Source: Bryobacter sp964387685
Lineage (GTDB): Bacteria; Acidobacteriota; Terriglobia; Bryobacterales; Bryobacteraceae
DNA length: 64,000 nucleotides
Assembly (NCBI GenBank): GCA_964387685.1
Contig: CAYLXK010000012.1
Coordinates: forward strand, 62,001 to 126,000
Direction of reading: 5' to 3'
The position numbers were made by a program, and so were the translations under genes. Below the pieces are notes generated by a model. It did not search any database. It was given only the letters and a program-made list of their open reading frames with translations, and was not told the DNA's origin. Each line of letters starts with the position of its first letter. Position 1 is the stretch's first letter. Below, piece after piece: positions 26,193-34,355 of this stretch.

Positions 26193-26501
26193 ATGAACTC
26201 ACACGAGGAGATTGGAACGAGAATGCTGGTCAACATCGAAGATCTGTCCCCTGCCGCACCGAGCCCCGCACTCTGCCAGGAAGTGGGTAAAGAATGCCGG
26301 ACTTGTGTGGCTCACTGCGCTTCGACCATCGCCGTTCTGTGTCCCTCCCTCGACGCCATCCAGGCCCATTCGTTCTTTCTGAGGCTTTACCCGCACCAGG
26401 GCTGCTTCTCGATGGCGCGGACCTTTGTGCGGGAGTATTTGGGTGAAGCGGAAAGCCTGGCCGGCTTTATCGCACCAGATGAAACTCTTGTTGCCGCCTG
26501 A
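26193..26501 (+). CDS. Possible small cysteine-containing protein
   Basis: A 102-codon frame from ATG 26193, with an alternative in-frame ATG at 26223. The predicted protein has six Cys, four of them close together (CQEVGKECRTCVAHC), and a C-terminal FSMARTFVREYLGEAES helix. No family was recognised. The last 35 bp overlap the end of the convergent M24 peptidase gene. A Cys cluster of this kind could bind metal or an Fe-S centre, but the frame could also be chance in GC-rich DNA. It is divergent from mreB. Confidence 0.4.
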   Translation: MNSHEEIGTRMLVNIEDLSPAAPSPALCQEVGKECRTCVAHCASTIAVLCPSLDAIQAHSFFLRLYPHQGCFSMARTFVREYLGEAESLAGFIAPDETLVAA

Positions 26502-27783
26502 GAATCCACGAAACCTTCCCGTCCGGGCCAACCATCGCGTCTTCTTCCATTCCAATAAATAACTCCTGGCCGCCCCATTCCGGGATCGGCGTGCGGCTGG
26601 ATAATTCGATGGAGAACCAGGTATTGGGAGTGAGTTTGACGTCGCCGCGGCCGGGCACGCCCTGTTGGCGGTCCCAGAGGCCAATGAGGGGACCCGCTCC
26701 GTGGCCATGGTCTCCAATCGGATGAGAGTAGACCGTACCCTTGATGCCGAGGGCGCGAATCTCTTTAAGGGCCTCGGCAAGGACCTCGTTGCCGCTGGAG
26801 CCGATTTTCATCCTGGCCATGACGATGTCCTGCATCTTCTTGGAGTTCTCAAGGGCCTGAACGATGCCGGCGGGGGGCGCAGTTTCGCCTTCTTTGAGGA
26901 CGTAGCCGACGTGCTGGGTGTCGGTGGCGAGACGCATGGAAGTGAGGCCGTAATCGACCCAGAGGACGTCTCCGCGCTCGATCACCGTAGGTGCGTCTTC
27001 CTGGAGGATTTGCAACTGCCGGGCGCGGGGACGCTGGACGCGGATGGAGGGTTGGAACCAGGTGCCAAAGCCGAGGCGCTGATTCTCCTGCCGGAGCCAC
27101 CAGACGAGGTCCTGATCGGTAGTCTTGCCGGGCGTGATGACTTCGCGGGAAAACGCGCGGCGGATGACCCAATGGACGTGCTCCTGCATGCGCTGGTAGA
27201 GGGGCAGCATGTCGGGGACGCGGAGGGAGACGAAATCGAGGGCCAGGCCCTCGCTGCGGACGAGTTTGGCACGGTTTTCGGGCCCGACGGCTTCTTCGAG
27301 TTGCTCACGTTCGCCAGCGCTGAGGCCGTCGGAAAAGGCGTGGGTTTGGGAGATGTTGACGGCAATCTTTTTGGGCTTGCGTTCGTCGATGAGTTTGCGC
27401 AGCAGAGTCCATTGGGCGTCGCCGTAGAGCTCGATGCCGGAGTCCGGGTCGCGGTAGACCTCGTAGAGGCCGCCTTGGGAGCCGCCGCCGAGGGCGAGGC
27501 GCTCGATGCCTTTGCTTTCGCCGCGATCAAAGAAGACGTAGATGGTGCGGCGGCGGGCGGCGAACATGGTCGGGGAGACCATGGAATAGAAGACGGGATC
27601 TTCGTTGTACTCGCGGCTGAGGACGAGCCACATGTCGACGCCGTATTTGCGCATGAGGGTGGGGAGGTTCTGGTTGAGGCGCTGCTCGACCCACTTTTGC
27701 TGCTGGGCGGCCTGCTCTCGAAGGGAGGGCATCGGAGGGGGGGCGGCTTGGGCGAGGAGGAGTAGGACAGCGACGTTGATCAT
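26467..27783 (-). CDS. Secreted M24 (Xaa-Pro-type) metallopeptidase
   Basis: A 438-residue protein with a short signal peptide (MINVAVLLLLAQA) and a creatinase/aminopeptidase (pita-bread) fold. All five metal ligands of the family can be placed: two Asp spaced 11 residues apart in VDYGLTSMRLATDTQHV, His in HPIGDHGHGAGP, Glu in WFSIELSS and Glu in GMEEDAMV. The N-terminal domain (VDMWLVLSREYNEDPVFY) is typical of the secreted subgroup found in Acidobacteria and Bacteroidetes. It probably trims proline-containing peptides in the periplasm; the true substrate is unknown. It is the last of the leftward genes cstA, propeller and peptidase. Confidence 0.82.
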   Translation of the reverse strand: MINVAVLLLLAQAAPPPMPSLREQAAQQQKWVEQRLNQNLPTLMRKYGVDMWLVLSREYNEDPVFYSMVSPTMFAARRRTIYVFFDRGESKGIERLALGGGSQGGLYEVYRDPDSGIELYGDAQWTLLRKLIDERKPKKIAVNISQTHAFSDGLSAGEREQLEEAVGPENRAKLVRSEGLALDFVSLRVPDMLPLYQRMQEHVHWVIRRAFSREVITPGKTTDQDLVWWLRQENQRLGFGTWFQPSIRVQRPRARQLQILQEDAPTVIERGDVLWVDYGLTSMRLATDTQHVGYVLKEGETAPPAGIVQALENSKKMQDIVMARMKIGSSGNEVLAEALKEIRALGIKGTVYSHPIGDHGHGAGPLIGLWDRQQGVPGRGDVKLTPNTWFSIELSSRTPIPEWGGQELFIGMEEDAMVGPDGKVSWILRRQQEFHLVR

Positions 27784-27825
27784 GGGGCTAGTTTAGTTCC
27801 TGCAAAGGGCCCAGGATAGTGGATA

Positions 27826-28728
27826 TCAGCGCGCCCATGGCGAAACCAACAGCGCGCTGGTGGGAAGACGAATCCAACGTGTCAAGGAGCTGGATGACAA
27901 GGTACGGGGAGCAGTCTGGCCACTCAGGGAAAAGGCTACGACCGATCCGGGCCTGGCAAACACGATCTCCTGCCGCGCGGCATCATAAGCGAAGCTGTCG
28001 GCTCTAACCAAGATGCTTTGGTGAAAACTCTTGGGCACCGCAATTCGATGGAGACTGAACGCATCGTCAAGGTGAAAAAAGCCCAAAGAGGCCTGATCGA
28101 CGAAGAACGCACCGCCCTTTTCGTCGGATCGAAGTTTGCCGTGGGACAGTGCGACAGTTGACCCCACTTCGAATCGACTGACCTTTCCGGGACCCCGCAG
28201 CCCGGTCGCGGGAACGGTTTCCCTAATTTTTCCGTCCTCTGCAACAGCAAGCAGAACCAATGCATTGTTTTTCGTCTCTCGCAGCCATAGCAAACCGGAA
28301 GGTGTTGAAACCAACCCAACGGCTTCAAAAAAATTCCGGCCATTTTCGACCCTCGAAAAAATAGACACTGCCCCATCTGGCTGGATCTGCCACAGAGAAC
28401 TCCTAATCGAGTCCGCCGCGATGACCGAGCCGTCGCGGTGGAGAGCCATCGCAATCCATTCGGCACCGGCGTAATCGTTAACTATCGACTTGGGCGTGCC
28501 GTCAGGGCTTAGCCTGTGCAAACTGTGCCGCCCCAACAACAGAAGAGAACCGTCTTTGTCCAAGGCGGAGTCCATCGTGGGCAGGCCGCTTAGCACCACC
28601 TCACATTCTCCGGTCGCGAGGGAAACCCGAACCACGCTGGCTTGGGACTCATCCTGCGTCAGGATTAGGTCCTGGGAATGCGCCAAGGAAAGAAGCGACA
28701 ATCCGAGGAGTAGTTGGTGACGCCACAT
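27826..28728 (-). CDS. Secreted beta-propeller-like protein
   Basis: A 300-residue protein with a signal peptide (LLLGLSLLSLAHS, cleavage near residue 19) and repeated blade-like units: DLILTQDESQASVVRVSLATGE, DKDGSLLLLGRHSLHRLSPDG, HRDGSVIAADSIRSSLWQIQPDG and PSGLLWLRETKNNALVLLAVAEDG. The xxDGxxxxxxxxxxxLxxxxPDG pattern is that of NHL/SMP-30-type propellers. Such proteins bind ligands or act as lactonases; no catalytic residues could be assigned. The gene ends 43 bp before the peptidase gene and starts 4 bp after cstA, so it shares that transcript. Its codons look somewhat AT-richer than those of cstA. Confidence 0.6.
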   Translation of the reverse strand: MWRHQLLLGLSLLSLAHSQDLILTQDESQASVVRVSLATGECEVVLSGLPTMDSALDKDGSLLLLGRHSLHRLSPDGTPKSIVNDYAGAEWIAMALHRDGSVIAADSIRSSLWQIQPDGAVSIFSRVENGRNFFEAVGLVSTPSGLLWLRETKNNALVLLAVAEDGKIRETVPATGLRGPGKVSRFEVGSTVALSHGKLRSDEKGGAFFVDQASLGFFHLDDAFSLHRIAVPKSFHQSILVRADSFAYDAARQEIVFARPGSVVAFSLSGQTAPRTLSSSSLTRWIRLPTSALLVSPWAR

Positions 28729-28732
28729 TTCG

Positions 28733-30805
28733 TCAGACCTCTTCCGGGCGGAGTTGGGTCAGGACAAAGGGCGTTTCGGTAACTTTCCGGTCGCGAGAGC
28801 CGCTTAGGAGGCCATACCAGGCTTTGCCGGTTTCGACCAGGATGATGGTGGTGAGAAGAAGAAAGAGGCCGCAGACGAAGGCGTCCATGCGCTCGTTGAA
28901 AATGAGGCGGTTGAGTTCGTCAAGTTTGGCGCCGGGGAGGGCCTTTTGGGTTTCGAGAAAATCGGCACGGGCCAGAAAACCGAGGCGGGGGTTCGAGGCG
29001 AAGATTTTGGTGAGGCCGGCGGTGAAAGTGACGGCGATCATCCAAAGCAAAGGCAGGCCGGTGACCCAGCAGTACTTCCAGCGGTACATCTTGATGAGGA
29101 TCGTGGTGGCGAGACACAGCGCGATGGCGCCCAGGAGTTGGTTGGCGATGCCGAAGAGGGGCCAAAGGGAATTGATGCCGCCGAGGGGATCGAGCACGCC
29201 CTGGTAGAGGAACCAGCCCCAGGCGGCGACGACGATGGCGCTGGAGGCGGCGACGGCGGGCATCCAACTGGTTCGGCGGAAGGGAGGGAAGACCTGGCCG
29301 ACGAGGTCCTGCAGGAGAAAGCGGCCGACGCGGGTGCCAGCGTCGAGGGTAGTGAGGATGAAGAGAGCCTCGAACATAATGGCGAAGTGGTACCAGAAAC
29401 TCAGCAGAGACTTCGCGCCGCCGGGTACGAGCGAAAGGCCCTGCGCAAAAATGTGGGCCATGCCGACGGCGAGCGACGGGGCGCCGCCCGTGCGGGCAAA
29501 GAGCGTGGCTTCGCCAACGTTGCGGGCGAGTTCCTCCATGTGGGCGACGGTGACAGGATAGCCCCAACTGGAGATGGTTTGGACGGCGGTGGCGGGTAGG
29601 GCGCCGACGACGCCACCGGGGGAGTTGATGGCGAAGTAGACGCCGGGCTCCATGGCGCAGGCGGCGATCAGAGCCATGATGGCGACCATCCCCTCAACCA
29701 GCATGCCTCCGTAGGCGACGGGAAGGGCGTGGCTTTCGCGCGCGAGGATCTTCGAGGTGGTGCCGGAGGAAATCAGAGAATGGAAGCCGCTGAGAGCGCC
29801 GCAGCCGATGGTGATGAAGCAGAAGGGAAAGACGCCGCCGGCAAAGATGGGACCGGAGCCGTCGACGAATTTGGTGAGCGCGGGGAGGTTCATCTCCGGA
29901 CGGACGAGCAGGACTCCGACGGCCAGCAGGGCGGCCACGCCGAGTTTAACGAAAGTGCTCAGGTAATCGCGCGGGGCAAGCAGGAGCCAAACGGGAAGCG
30001 TGCTGGCCGAGAAGCCGTAGATGGTGAGCATCAGCACCAGCGCCGGACCGCCGTAGGTGAACCAAGGCGCCAAGGAGGCCGATTCGGCGACCCATTGGCC
30101 GCCGAAGATGCTGGCCAGGACCAAAACGAAGCCAATGATGGAAATCTCCTGGACTTTTCCAGGACGGAAATAGCGCAGGTAGACGCCCATGAAGACGGCG
30201 ATGGGAATGGTGGCGGCGATCGTGAAAAGGCCCCAGGGGCTGCCCTTCAAGGCATTCACTACGACCAAGCCCAGGACGGCGAGGAGGATGACCATGATGA
30301 GGAGAACCGTGATCATGGCGGTGATACCGCCGACGGGGCCGATTTCATCCTTCACCATTTGGCCCAGGCTTTTGCCGTCGCGGCGGATAGAAAAGGCGAG
30401 GATCATAAGATCGTGAACGGCGCCGGCCAAAGCCGCTCCGAGAATGATCCAAAGGGTGCCGGGCAAATAGCCGAACTGGGCGGCGAGCGTCGGGCCCACC
30501 AGAGGGCCAGGGCCAGCGATAGCGGCGAAGTGATGGCCAAAAACAATCCACTTGTTGGTGGGCTCGAAGTCATGTCCATTGCGAAGGCGCTCAGCTGGGG
30601 TGGCGCGGCGTTCTTCCAGATGGAGCACCTTGGCGGCGAGGAACTTGCCGTAGAAGCGGTAGGAAACCAGGTAAGTGCAGGCGGCCGCCACGACGAGCCA
30701 CATCGAGTTAATGGCCTCGCCGCGCTGGAACGCGACGGCAGCGAGGCAGCCGGCACCGAGGAGGGCAATACCGATCCAGAGGAGGGTGCGGGCGAGAGTC
30801 TTCAT
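28733..30805 (-). CDS. cstA: CstA carbon-starvation/pyruvate transporter
   Basis: A 690-residue CstA-family transporter with about 16-18 membrane segments. Conserved blocks are NKWIVFGHHFAAIAGPGPLVGPTLAAQFGYLPG (about 105), AVHDLMILAFSIRRDGKSLGQMVKDEIG, SGFHSLISSGTTSKILARESHALPVAYGGMLVEGMVA, and INSLWPLFGIANQLLGAIALCLATTILIKMYRWKY near the C-terminus. CstA and its relatives import pyruvate and possibly peptides with protons during carbon limitation. ATG 30805 is chosen because the N-terminus (KTLARTLLWIGIALLG) then starts at the first membrane span; the frame is open further upstream but its residues look non-coding. Confidence 0.93.
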   Translation of the reverse strand: MKTLARTLLWIGIALLGAGCLAAVAFQRGEAINSMWLVVAAACTYLVSYRFYGKFLAAKVLHLEERRATPAERLRNGHDFEPTNKWIVFGHHFAAIAGPGPLVGPTLAAQFGYLPGTLWIILGAALAGAVHDLMILAFSIRRDGKSLGQMVKDEIGPVGGITAMITVLLIMVILLAVLGLVVVNALKGSPWGLFTIAATIPIAVFMGVYLRYFRPGKVQEISIIGFVLVLASIFGGQWVAESASLAPWFTYGGPALVLMLTIYGFSASTLPVWLLLAPRDYLSTFVKLGVAALLAVGVLLVRPEMNLPALTKFVDGSGPIFAGGVFPFCFITIGCGALSGFHSLISSGTTSKILARESHALPVAYGGMLVEGMVAIMALIAACAMEPGVYFAINSPGGVVGALPATAVQTISSWGYPVTVAHMEELARNVGEATLFARTGGAPSLAVGMAHIFAQGLSLVPGGAKSLLSFWYHFAIMFEALFILTTLDAGTRVGRFLLQDLVGQVFPPFRRTSWMPAVAASSAIVVAAWGWFLYQGVLDPLGGINSLWPLFGIANQLLGAIALCLATTILIKMYRWKYCWVTGLPLLWMIAVTFTAGLTKIFASNPRLGFLARADFLETQKALPGAKLDELNRLIFNERMDAFVCGLFLLLTTIILVETGKAWYGLLSGSRDRKVTETPFVLTQLRPEEV

Positions 30806-30877
30806 TGGAGGCGATTGTATCGTGGAGTGGGCGGGGGAGAGCATTCCGGTAGGACGAAAATCGGATAGCATTTTTTT

Positions 30878-31513
30878 ATGCCACGACCTAGCTTTTGCCT
30901 GTTTCTCCTTTACTTGCTTCCCTCCGCCGCGCTCTGGGGCCAGATTCCGGGTATGGATATGGCTGTGATGCAGAAATGGAGTAACGCGAAAGTGATTCGG
31001 TTCTCTGTGGTAGGCGTGCATAGCGCTCGCACTTTGGTGGTGGCAGGGGATTATGAAGGCAAAGGCGATGTAGCGGACAAGATCACGGTCGAGTACACGT
31101 TAGACAACAAGTCCGGCAAAATCATCGGCGAAGCGAAAATCACCGATGGAGCCTCCAGTGTTACGAACCTGAAATCCGACGGCACCAACTGTCCCCCACC
31201 CGCGTTGAAAGGCTCCTACGAGCACTTCCAGTTGGCCAAGTACTCCCTTTCGGGAAACATGCTCCAAATTACGGGTACCCGCAACTTTCCGGCCGCGTCC
31301 GTTTCGCAGTATCCCGCGAGCTGCTCGATGAAATCGATTCCGGGCTCGACCGTGGAGAAGTTCCTTTTCCTCACCCTGATGGACGCCCGCATGCTGGGGA
31401 TGCCGAATCAGCCGGGCAACCAGAACATGTCCATCGCCGCAGACCGTAAATCGTTCACTCTGCGCGGAGCGGAAAACTGGGTCTGGACTTACACGCCGAC
31501 GTTGGTTCAATAA
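30878..31513 (+). CDS. Secreted hypothetical protein
   Basis: A 211-residue protein with an N-terminal signal peptide (CLFLLYLLPSAALWG, cleavage near residue 21). The mature part contains VIRFSVVGVHSARTLVVAGDYEGKGDVADKITVEYTLDN and two cysteines (TNCPPP, PASCSMK) that could form a disulfide. No family was recognised. The start codon follows a T-rich stretch at 30870-30877. The gene is divergent from cstA, 72 bp away, and convergent with the membrane protein gene that ends at 31562. Confidence 0.6.
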   Translation: MPRPSFCLFLLYLLPSAALWGQIPGMDMAVMQKWSNAKVIRFSVVGVHSARTLVVAGDYEGKGDVADKITVEYTLDNKSGKIIGEAKITDGASSVTNLKSDGTNCPPPALKGSYEHFQLAKYSLSGNMLQITGTRNFPAASVSQYPASCSMKSIPGSTVEKFLFLTLMDARMLGMPNQPGNQNMSIAADRKSFTLRGAENWVWTYTPTLVQ

Positions 31514-31561
31514 GGGCTGTTCGAGGCAATAGCGTGGCCGTAGGGCGGCCCCGAATTGGGC

Positions 31562-32377
31562 CTAGAAGCGGGGCAGGCGGCTGAGAACGCTGTACGTATT
31601 CGAACCGCCTTTTTGCGTGATACTGTCGACGACTTTCCAATCCGAATCGAGTGCGCCAATGTAGCGGACCTCGTTTTTTTCCCGCCCCGCCAGAACGATG
31701 TTCAAGTTACGAGCGGGGAAGACTAGGACCCGGTAGTAGATGCTCTCGCCGTCGCTCTTGAACCGATCGGCTTGGGGCTCGCCGAGCTTGCGTACGACGG
31801 CGAAATAGTCGTCGCCTGGACCTAGACCCAAGTTTTCCTGGACGACGCCTTTGAATTGCACCATATCGCCCGAACGGTAACCGCGGAACACGAAAATACT
31901 GAGCGCAACCAACGCGAGCGCGCCGGCCAGACCGAAGAGGATGAGCTTACCGAGACGCCGTTCCGACGGGTCCAGGCGAATCGCAGCGCGCAGCAGGCCG
32001 CCATCGGCGTCGATTTGGGGTTGGGCCGTAGCATCCGCGGAAGCGATCGGAGCCGGGACCCGGGGCATTTCAATAATCCGTTTTTGGAGCGGCCACACCT
32101 GGCCCGCTTTGGCTTCGAGCGGACGATTGAGGCCAACGATCATGACGGGCCGGTCGGTTGAACTGATTTCGCCTAAATAGCGGCGGGGCACCCAGATCTG
32201 GGATAGGTTGGCGCGATTCTCAACCAGAAATTCACTCCAGTTGGCCTCGACCAAGATCCAGCGGTTCTCGTCGACATTTTCAATCGAGGGGTAAAAGCTA
32301 AACTCTCGGCCGGCCAGCCGGTCGAGTGGGGGCGGAAAGGCGCCTGAACTAGGCTCTGGGGTGGCGGGTTCAGTCAT
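31562..32377 (-). CDS. Single-span membrane hypothetical protein
   Basis: A 271-residue protein in three parts: an N-terminal soluble region (REFSFYPSIENVDENRWILVEANWSEFLVENRANLSQIWVPRRYLGEI), one membrane segment (ILFGLAGALALVALSIFVFRGY, about 144-165), and a C-terminal region (DDYFAVVRKLGEPQADRFKSDGESIYYRVLVFPARNLNIVLAG). The N-terminal part may read a protein partner and the C-terminal part would lie outside; this is inference. No family was recognised. Its start overlaps the end of the preceding gene by 8 bp, so the two are co-translated. Confidence 0.65.
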   Translation of the reverse strand: MTEPATPEPSSGAFPPPLDRLAGREFSFYPSIENVDENRWILVEANWSEFLVENRANLSQIWVPRRYLGEISSTDRPVMIVGLNRPLEAKAGQVWPLQKRIIEMPRVPAPIASADATAQPQIDADGGLLRAAIRLDPSERRLGKLILFGLAGALALVALSIFVFRGYRSGDMVQFKGVVQENLGLGPGDDYFAVVRKLGEPQADRFKSDGESIYYRVLVFPARNLNIVLAGREKNEVRYIGALDSDWKVVDSITQKGGSNTYSVLSRLPRF

Positions 32378-32768
32378 GGTCTTCGGCCGAGTCTTCCAAC
32401 ATCCGCAAGACTTTCATATAGCTTATGAGTCTTTTGAGGTCTGGACGGATACTCTCTTTCAGAGATTCTGGATCCGGACGCTCGTCAAAAGCGTCGAACA
32501 GGCTCATCTTAGCGAAGGCGTACTCATCATTCCACCGTAAAGTGGAACCCAAGCGCTCCGCGCAGGAAGCCAAGACCTCACCGGCGATGTCTACGGAAAC
32601 CCGGAAAGGAGCCGAGCGATCTGCGGAAACCTCGAAGACGTGGAGATGGCCCTGCTTTCCTAGAAATATGTACTGGTAGACGTAGCCGGAGGCGGCGGAA
32701 TAGTGTTTGGAGCGTAAATGAAGTGGAAGGGGCTGAAGATTATCGGGAAGAGACAACTCGTTAAACAA
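32370..32768 (-). CDS. Hypothetical protein with folded mRNA leader
   Basis: A 132-residue soluble protein with no recognised family. Its N-terminal half has strands (GYVYQYIFLGKQGHLHVFEVSADRSAPFRVSVDIAGEVLASCAERLGSTLRWNDEYAF). The C-terminal half is charged and helical (DLKRLISYMKVLRMLEDSAEDHD). TTG 32768 is the first usual start codon in the frame. A sigma70-like promoter (32873-32902) and a compact folded leader (32791-32864) lie directly upstream. The 3' end overlaps the single-span membrane protein gene by 8 bp. The two products may work together, judging only from the overlap. Confidence 0.6.
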   Translation of the reverse strand: MFNELSLPDNLQPLPLHLRSKHYSAASGYVYQYIFLGKQGHLHVFEVSADRSAPFRVSVDIAGEVLASCAERLGSTLRWNDEYAFAKMSLFDAFDERPDPESLKESIRPDLKRLISYMKVLRMLEDSAEDHD

Positions 32769-32790
32769 CTTGATGAAAGACCCAAAGGGC

Positions 32791-32864
32791 GCCGGGGAGC
32801 TTTGTTGCTTCAGGGGTCTTTCTGAGGTTAGTCTCGCTTTGGTGGGAGTTGTGAGCTCCCCGGC
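32791..32864 (-). promoter_or_regulatory. Structured 5' leader, candidate regulatory RNA
   Basis: A perfect 11-bp inverted repeat (GCCGGGGAGCT at 32791-32801; AGCTCCCCGGC at 32854-32864) encloses 52 nt. Inside, CTTCAG and CTGAGG can form a 6-bp inner stem. On the minus strand the transcript from the promoter just upstream would begin about 2 nt before the outer stem, and the start codon follows about 22 nt after it. So nearly the whole leader is this element. It does not match the SAM, TPP, c-di-GMP, fluoride or guanidine riboswitch cores recalled. Confidence 0.5.
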
Positions 32865-32872
32865 TTGATTCC

Positions 32873-32902
32873 ATAATACAAATATTGAAATTGGAATTGC
32901 AA
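32873..32902 (-). promoter_or_regulatory. Sigma70-like promoter
   Basis: On the minus strand TTGCAA (32897-32902) and TATTAT (32873-32878) are spaced by 18 bp. The predicted start is near 32866. The region is AT-rich against a GC-rich background. It drives the two-gene unit 32768-31562 through the structured leader. Confidence 0.5.
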
Positions 32903-32946
32903 GAACTTTCTACAAAAAATTATAGATGAGGATTTTCTTAGCTAGC

Positions 32947-33840
32947 CTAGCCCTTTACCTCAACACCCGCCAGACCTTCTAAGACCTTGATAGTAGAGCA
33001 GATATCCTCTTCGCCGTGTCCTGTGGCGATGGCGGCCTGGAACATTTGGCGAGTCAGAGCGGTTAAGGGAAGAGGCACTTCCAGTTCGGCAGCGGCATCC
33101 AGCATGAGGCCAATATCCTTATGCATCCACTTGACGGAGAAGTTGGTGGAAAAGTCGCGGCGGAAGACATAAGGCGCCTTGAAAGAGATCAAACCGCTTT
33201 TGGCGGCGGAGTTGTCGAGGATGTCGAGCATGAGGTGGGGATCTACGCCTGCTTTGGTGGACAAGACCAGACCTTCATTGAAGGCATTGAGGAGATTCGA
33301 GAGAATCAAATTTTGGGTGAGCTTGGCATTCAGCCCAAGGCCGGGACCGCCGCAATAATAGAGTTTTTTGCCCATTGGTTCGAAATAGGGCTTCGTTCGT
33401 TCGAAGACGGCTTGATCGCCACCGATCATGAACGTGAGATTGCCGGATTCCGCGCCGGGGCGGGAGCCGGTGCAGGGGGCGTCGAGAAAATGGACGCCTT
33501 TAGCCGCGCTGGCGGCATGGAGTTTCCGCGAAGTGGCGGGGGCAATGGTAGAAGCGTCGACCAGGACGGTGCCAGGCTTGGCGCCGGCGAGTAGACCTGT
33601 TTCCGGGGCAAGAACCAGTTCTTCCGACATCTTCGAGTCGCCAACGCAGTAGAAGACGCACTCGGACTGGGCGGCCACCGCCGCGGGGGAGGCAAGGGCG
33701 ACGCCGCTCTTTTCGGCGGCCAGTTTTTCGGCTTTGGCGCCGTTATGAGACCAGAGAGCGACCTGGTGGCCCGCTTCAAGAAGGTTACGGGCCATGGGGT
33801 AGCCCATGATGCCGAGCCCGAGAAATCCAAGATTTGCCAT
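32947..33840 (-). CDS. 3-hydroxyisobutyrate dehydrogenase-family oxidoreductase
   Basis: A 297-residue NAD(P)-dependent beta-hydroxyacid dehydrogenase. ATG 33840 gives the Rossmann motif at once (LGFLGLGIMGYPMARNLLEAGH). The substrate motif DAPCTGSRPGAESGNLTFMIGG (about 120-141) and the catalytic lysine in GLGLNAKLTQNLILSNLLNAFNEGL (about 170) are present. Members reduce or oxidise 3-hydroxyisobutyrate, tartronate semialdehyde, glyoxylate or succinic semialdehyde; the sequence alone does not tell which. The frame extends upstream, but those residues look unrelated. There is no operon partner on either side. Confidence 0.83.
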   Translation of the reverse strand: MANLGFLGLGIMGYPMARNLLEAGHQVALWSHNGAKAEKLAAEKSGVALASPAAVAAQSECVFYCVGDSKMSEELVLAPETGLLAGAKPGTVLVDASTIAPATSRKLHAASAAKGVHFLDAPCTGSRPGAESGNLTFMIGGDQAVFERTKPYFEPMGKKLYYCGGPGLGLNAKLTQNLILSNLLNAFNEGLVLSTKAGVDPHLMLDILDNSAAKSGLISFKAPYVFRRDFSTNFSVKWMHKDIGLMLDAAAELEVPLPLTALTRQMFQAAIATGHGEEDICSTIKVLEGLAGVEVKG

Positions 33841-33894
33841 AACCTCTCGATTGTAGTGGATCGATGGTGTAGTGGAAAATCGATGGCGCCGAGA

Positions 33895-33961
33895 GGCCGC
33901 GCCGGCGGCTATGCGGTGCCTTGGCACACGGCCAACGCCACTACATAGCCCGGCGCGCCTT
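33895..33961. repeat. Long imperfect inverted repeat (cruciform-type)
   Basis: Arms at 33895-33913 and 33944-33961 pair as GGCTATG/CATAGCC plus GCGCCG/CGGCGC with a 2-nt bulge. The loop holds a second hairpin GTGCC-TT-GGCAC (33916-33927). No T-run follows on either strand, so it is not a standard terminator. It lies between two leftward genes and could be a folded RNA element, a protein site or a remnant of a small mobile element. Confidence 0.45.
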
Positions 33962-33988
33962 GGAGGGATAGACGATCGGTCAAAAAGT

Positions 33989-34207
33989 CTAGACGCTTGT
34001 GGAGGTGAGTTGATTTTTGGCCAGCAGGCGCAGCAGCAGCAAATCGGAGGGTTGGAAAACCGTCATCGGGACGTTGGAAGAATCCTCAGCCTCAGTAACG
34101 ATGTGCCGTTGAATGAGGGTGCGCAATTCATCTACACCAATACCCAAAGCTTGGGCGGCTTCCGTCTCCGTAAACTGCGTTTTATTGCCTGCGGGCTTGG
34201 AAAGCAT
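33989..34207 (-). CDS. Small HTH-like protein
   Basis: A 72-residue protein from ATG 34207. Residues 11-35 (FTETEAAQALGIGVDELRTLIQRHI) read as a helix-turn-helix of MerR/excisionase type, in which the helix-turn-helix is followed by a short wing (TVFQPSDLLLLRLLA). The frame is open further upstream, but that extra sequence looks non-coding. The protein could be a small transcription factor. It is downstream of the ThiF-like gene in the same direction, 149 bp away, so linkage is uncertain. Confidence 0.6.
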   Translation of the reverse strand: MLSKPAGNKTQFTETEAAQALGIGVDELRTLIQRHIVTEAEDSSNVPMTVFQPSDLLLLRLLAKNQLTSTSV

Positions 34208-34355
34208 CAATACTCCACAAAAGGAACTACTGCAACGATTGTAGGGAGGGCACAGAGCGGGAAAAATCGGTAGGAACCCTAATTTATCGTTCATGTCACC
34301 TGAAAGGGCTGTAGGACTTGGGTACCGAGGTGCTAAGCGTTGGAACTAGGGTGAA

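Noticed and set aside
26665..27765. 366-codon plus-strand open frame
   Set aside because: Antisense of the M24 peptidase gene, in which all metal ligands are intact.
29729..30868. 379-codon plus-strand open frame
   Set aside because: Antisense of cstA; the product is low-complexity and highly charged.
31530..31550. Hairpin GGCCG-TAGGG-CGGCC between convergent genes as a terminator
   Set aside because: The stem is only 5 bp and no T-run follows on either strand.
33872..34273. 133-codon plus-strand frame
   Set aside because: It crosses the palindrome and is antisense to the small HTH gene. Its product has no plausible fold.
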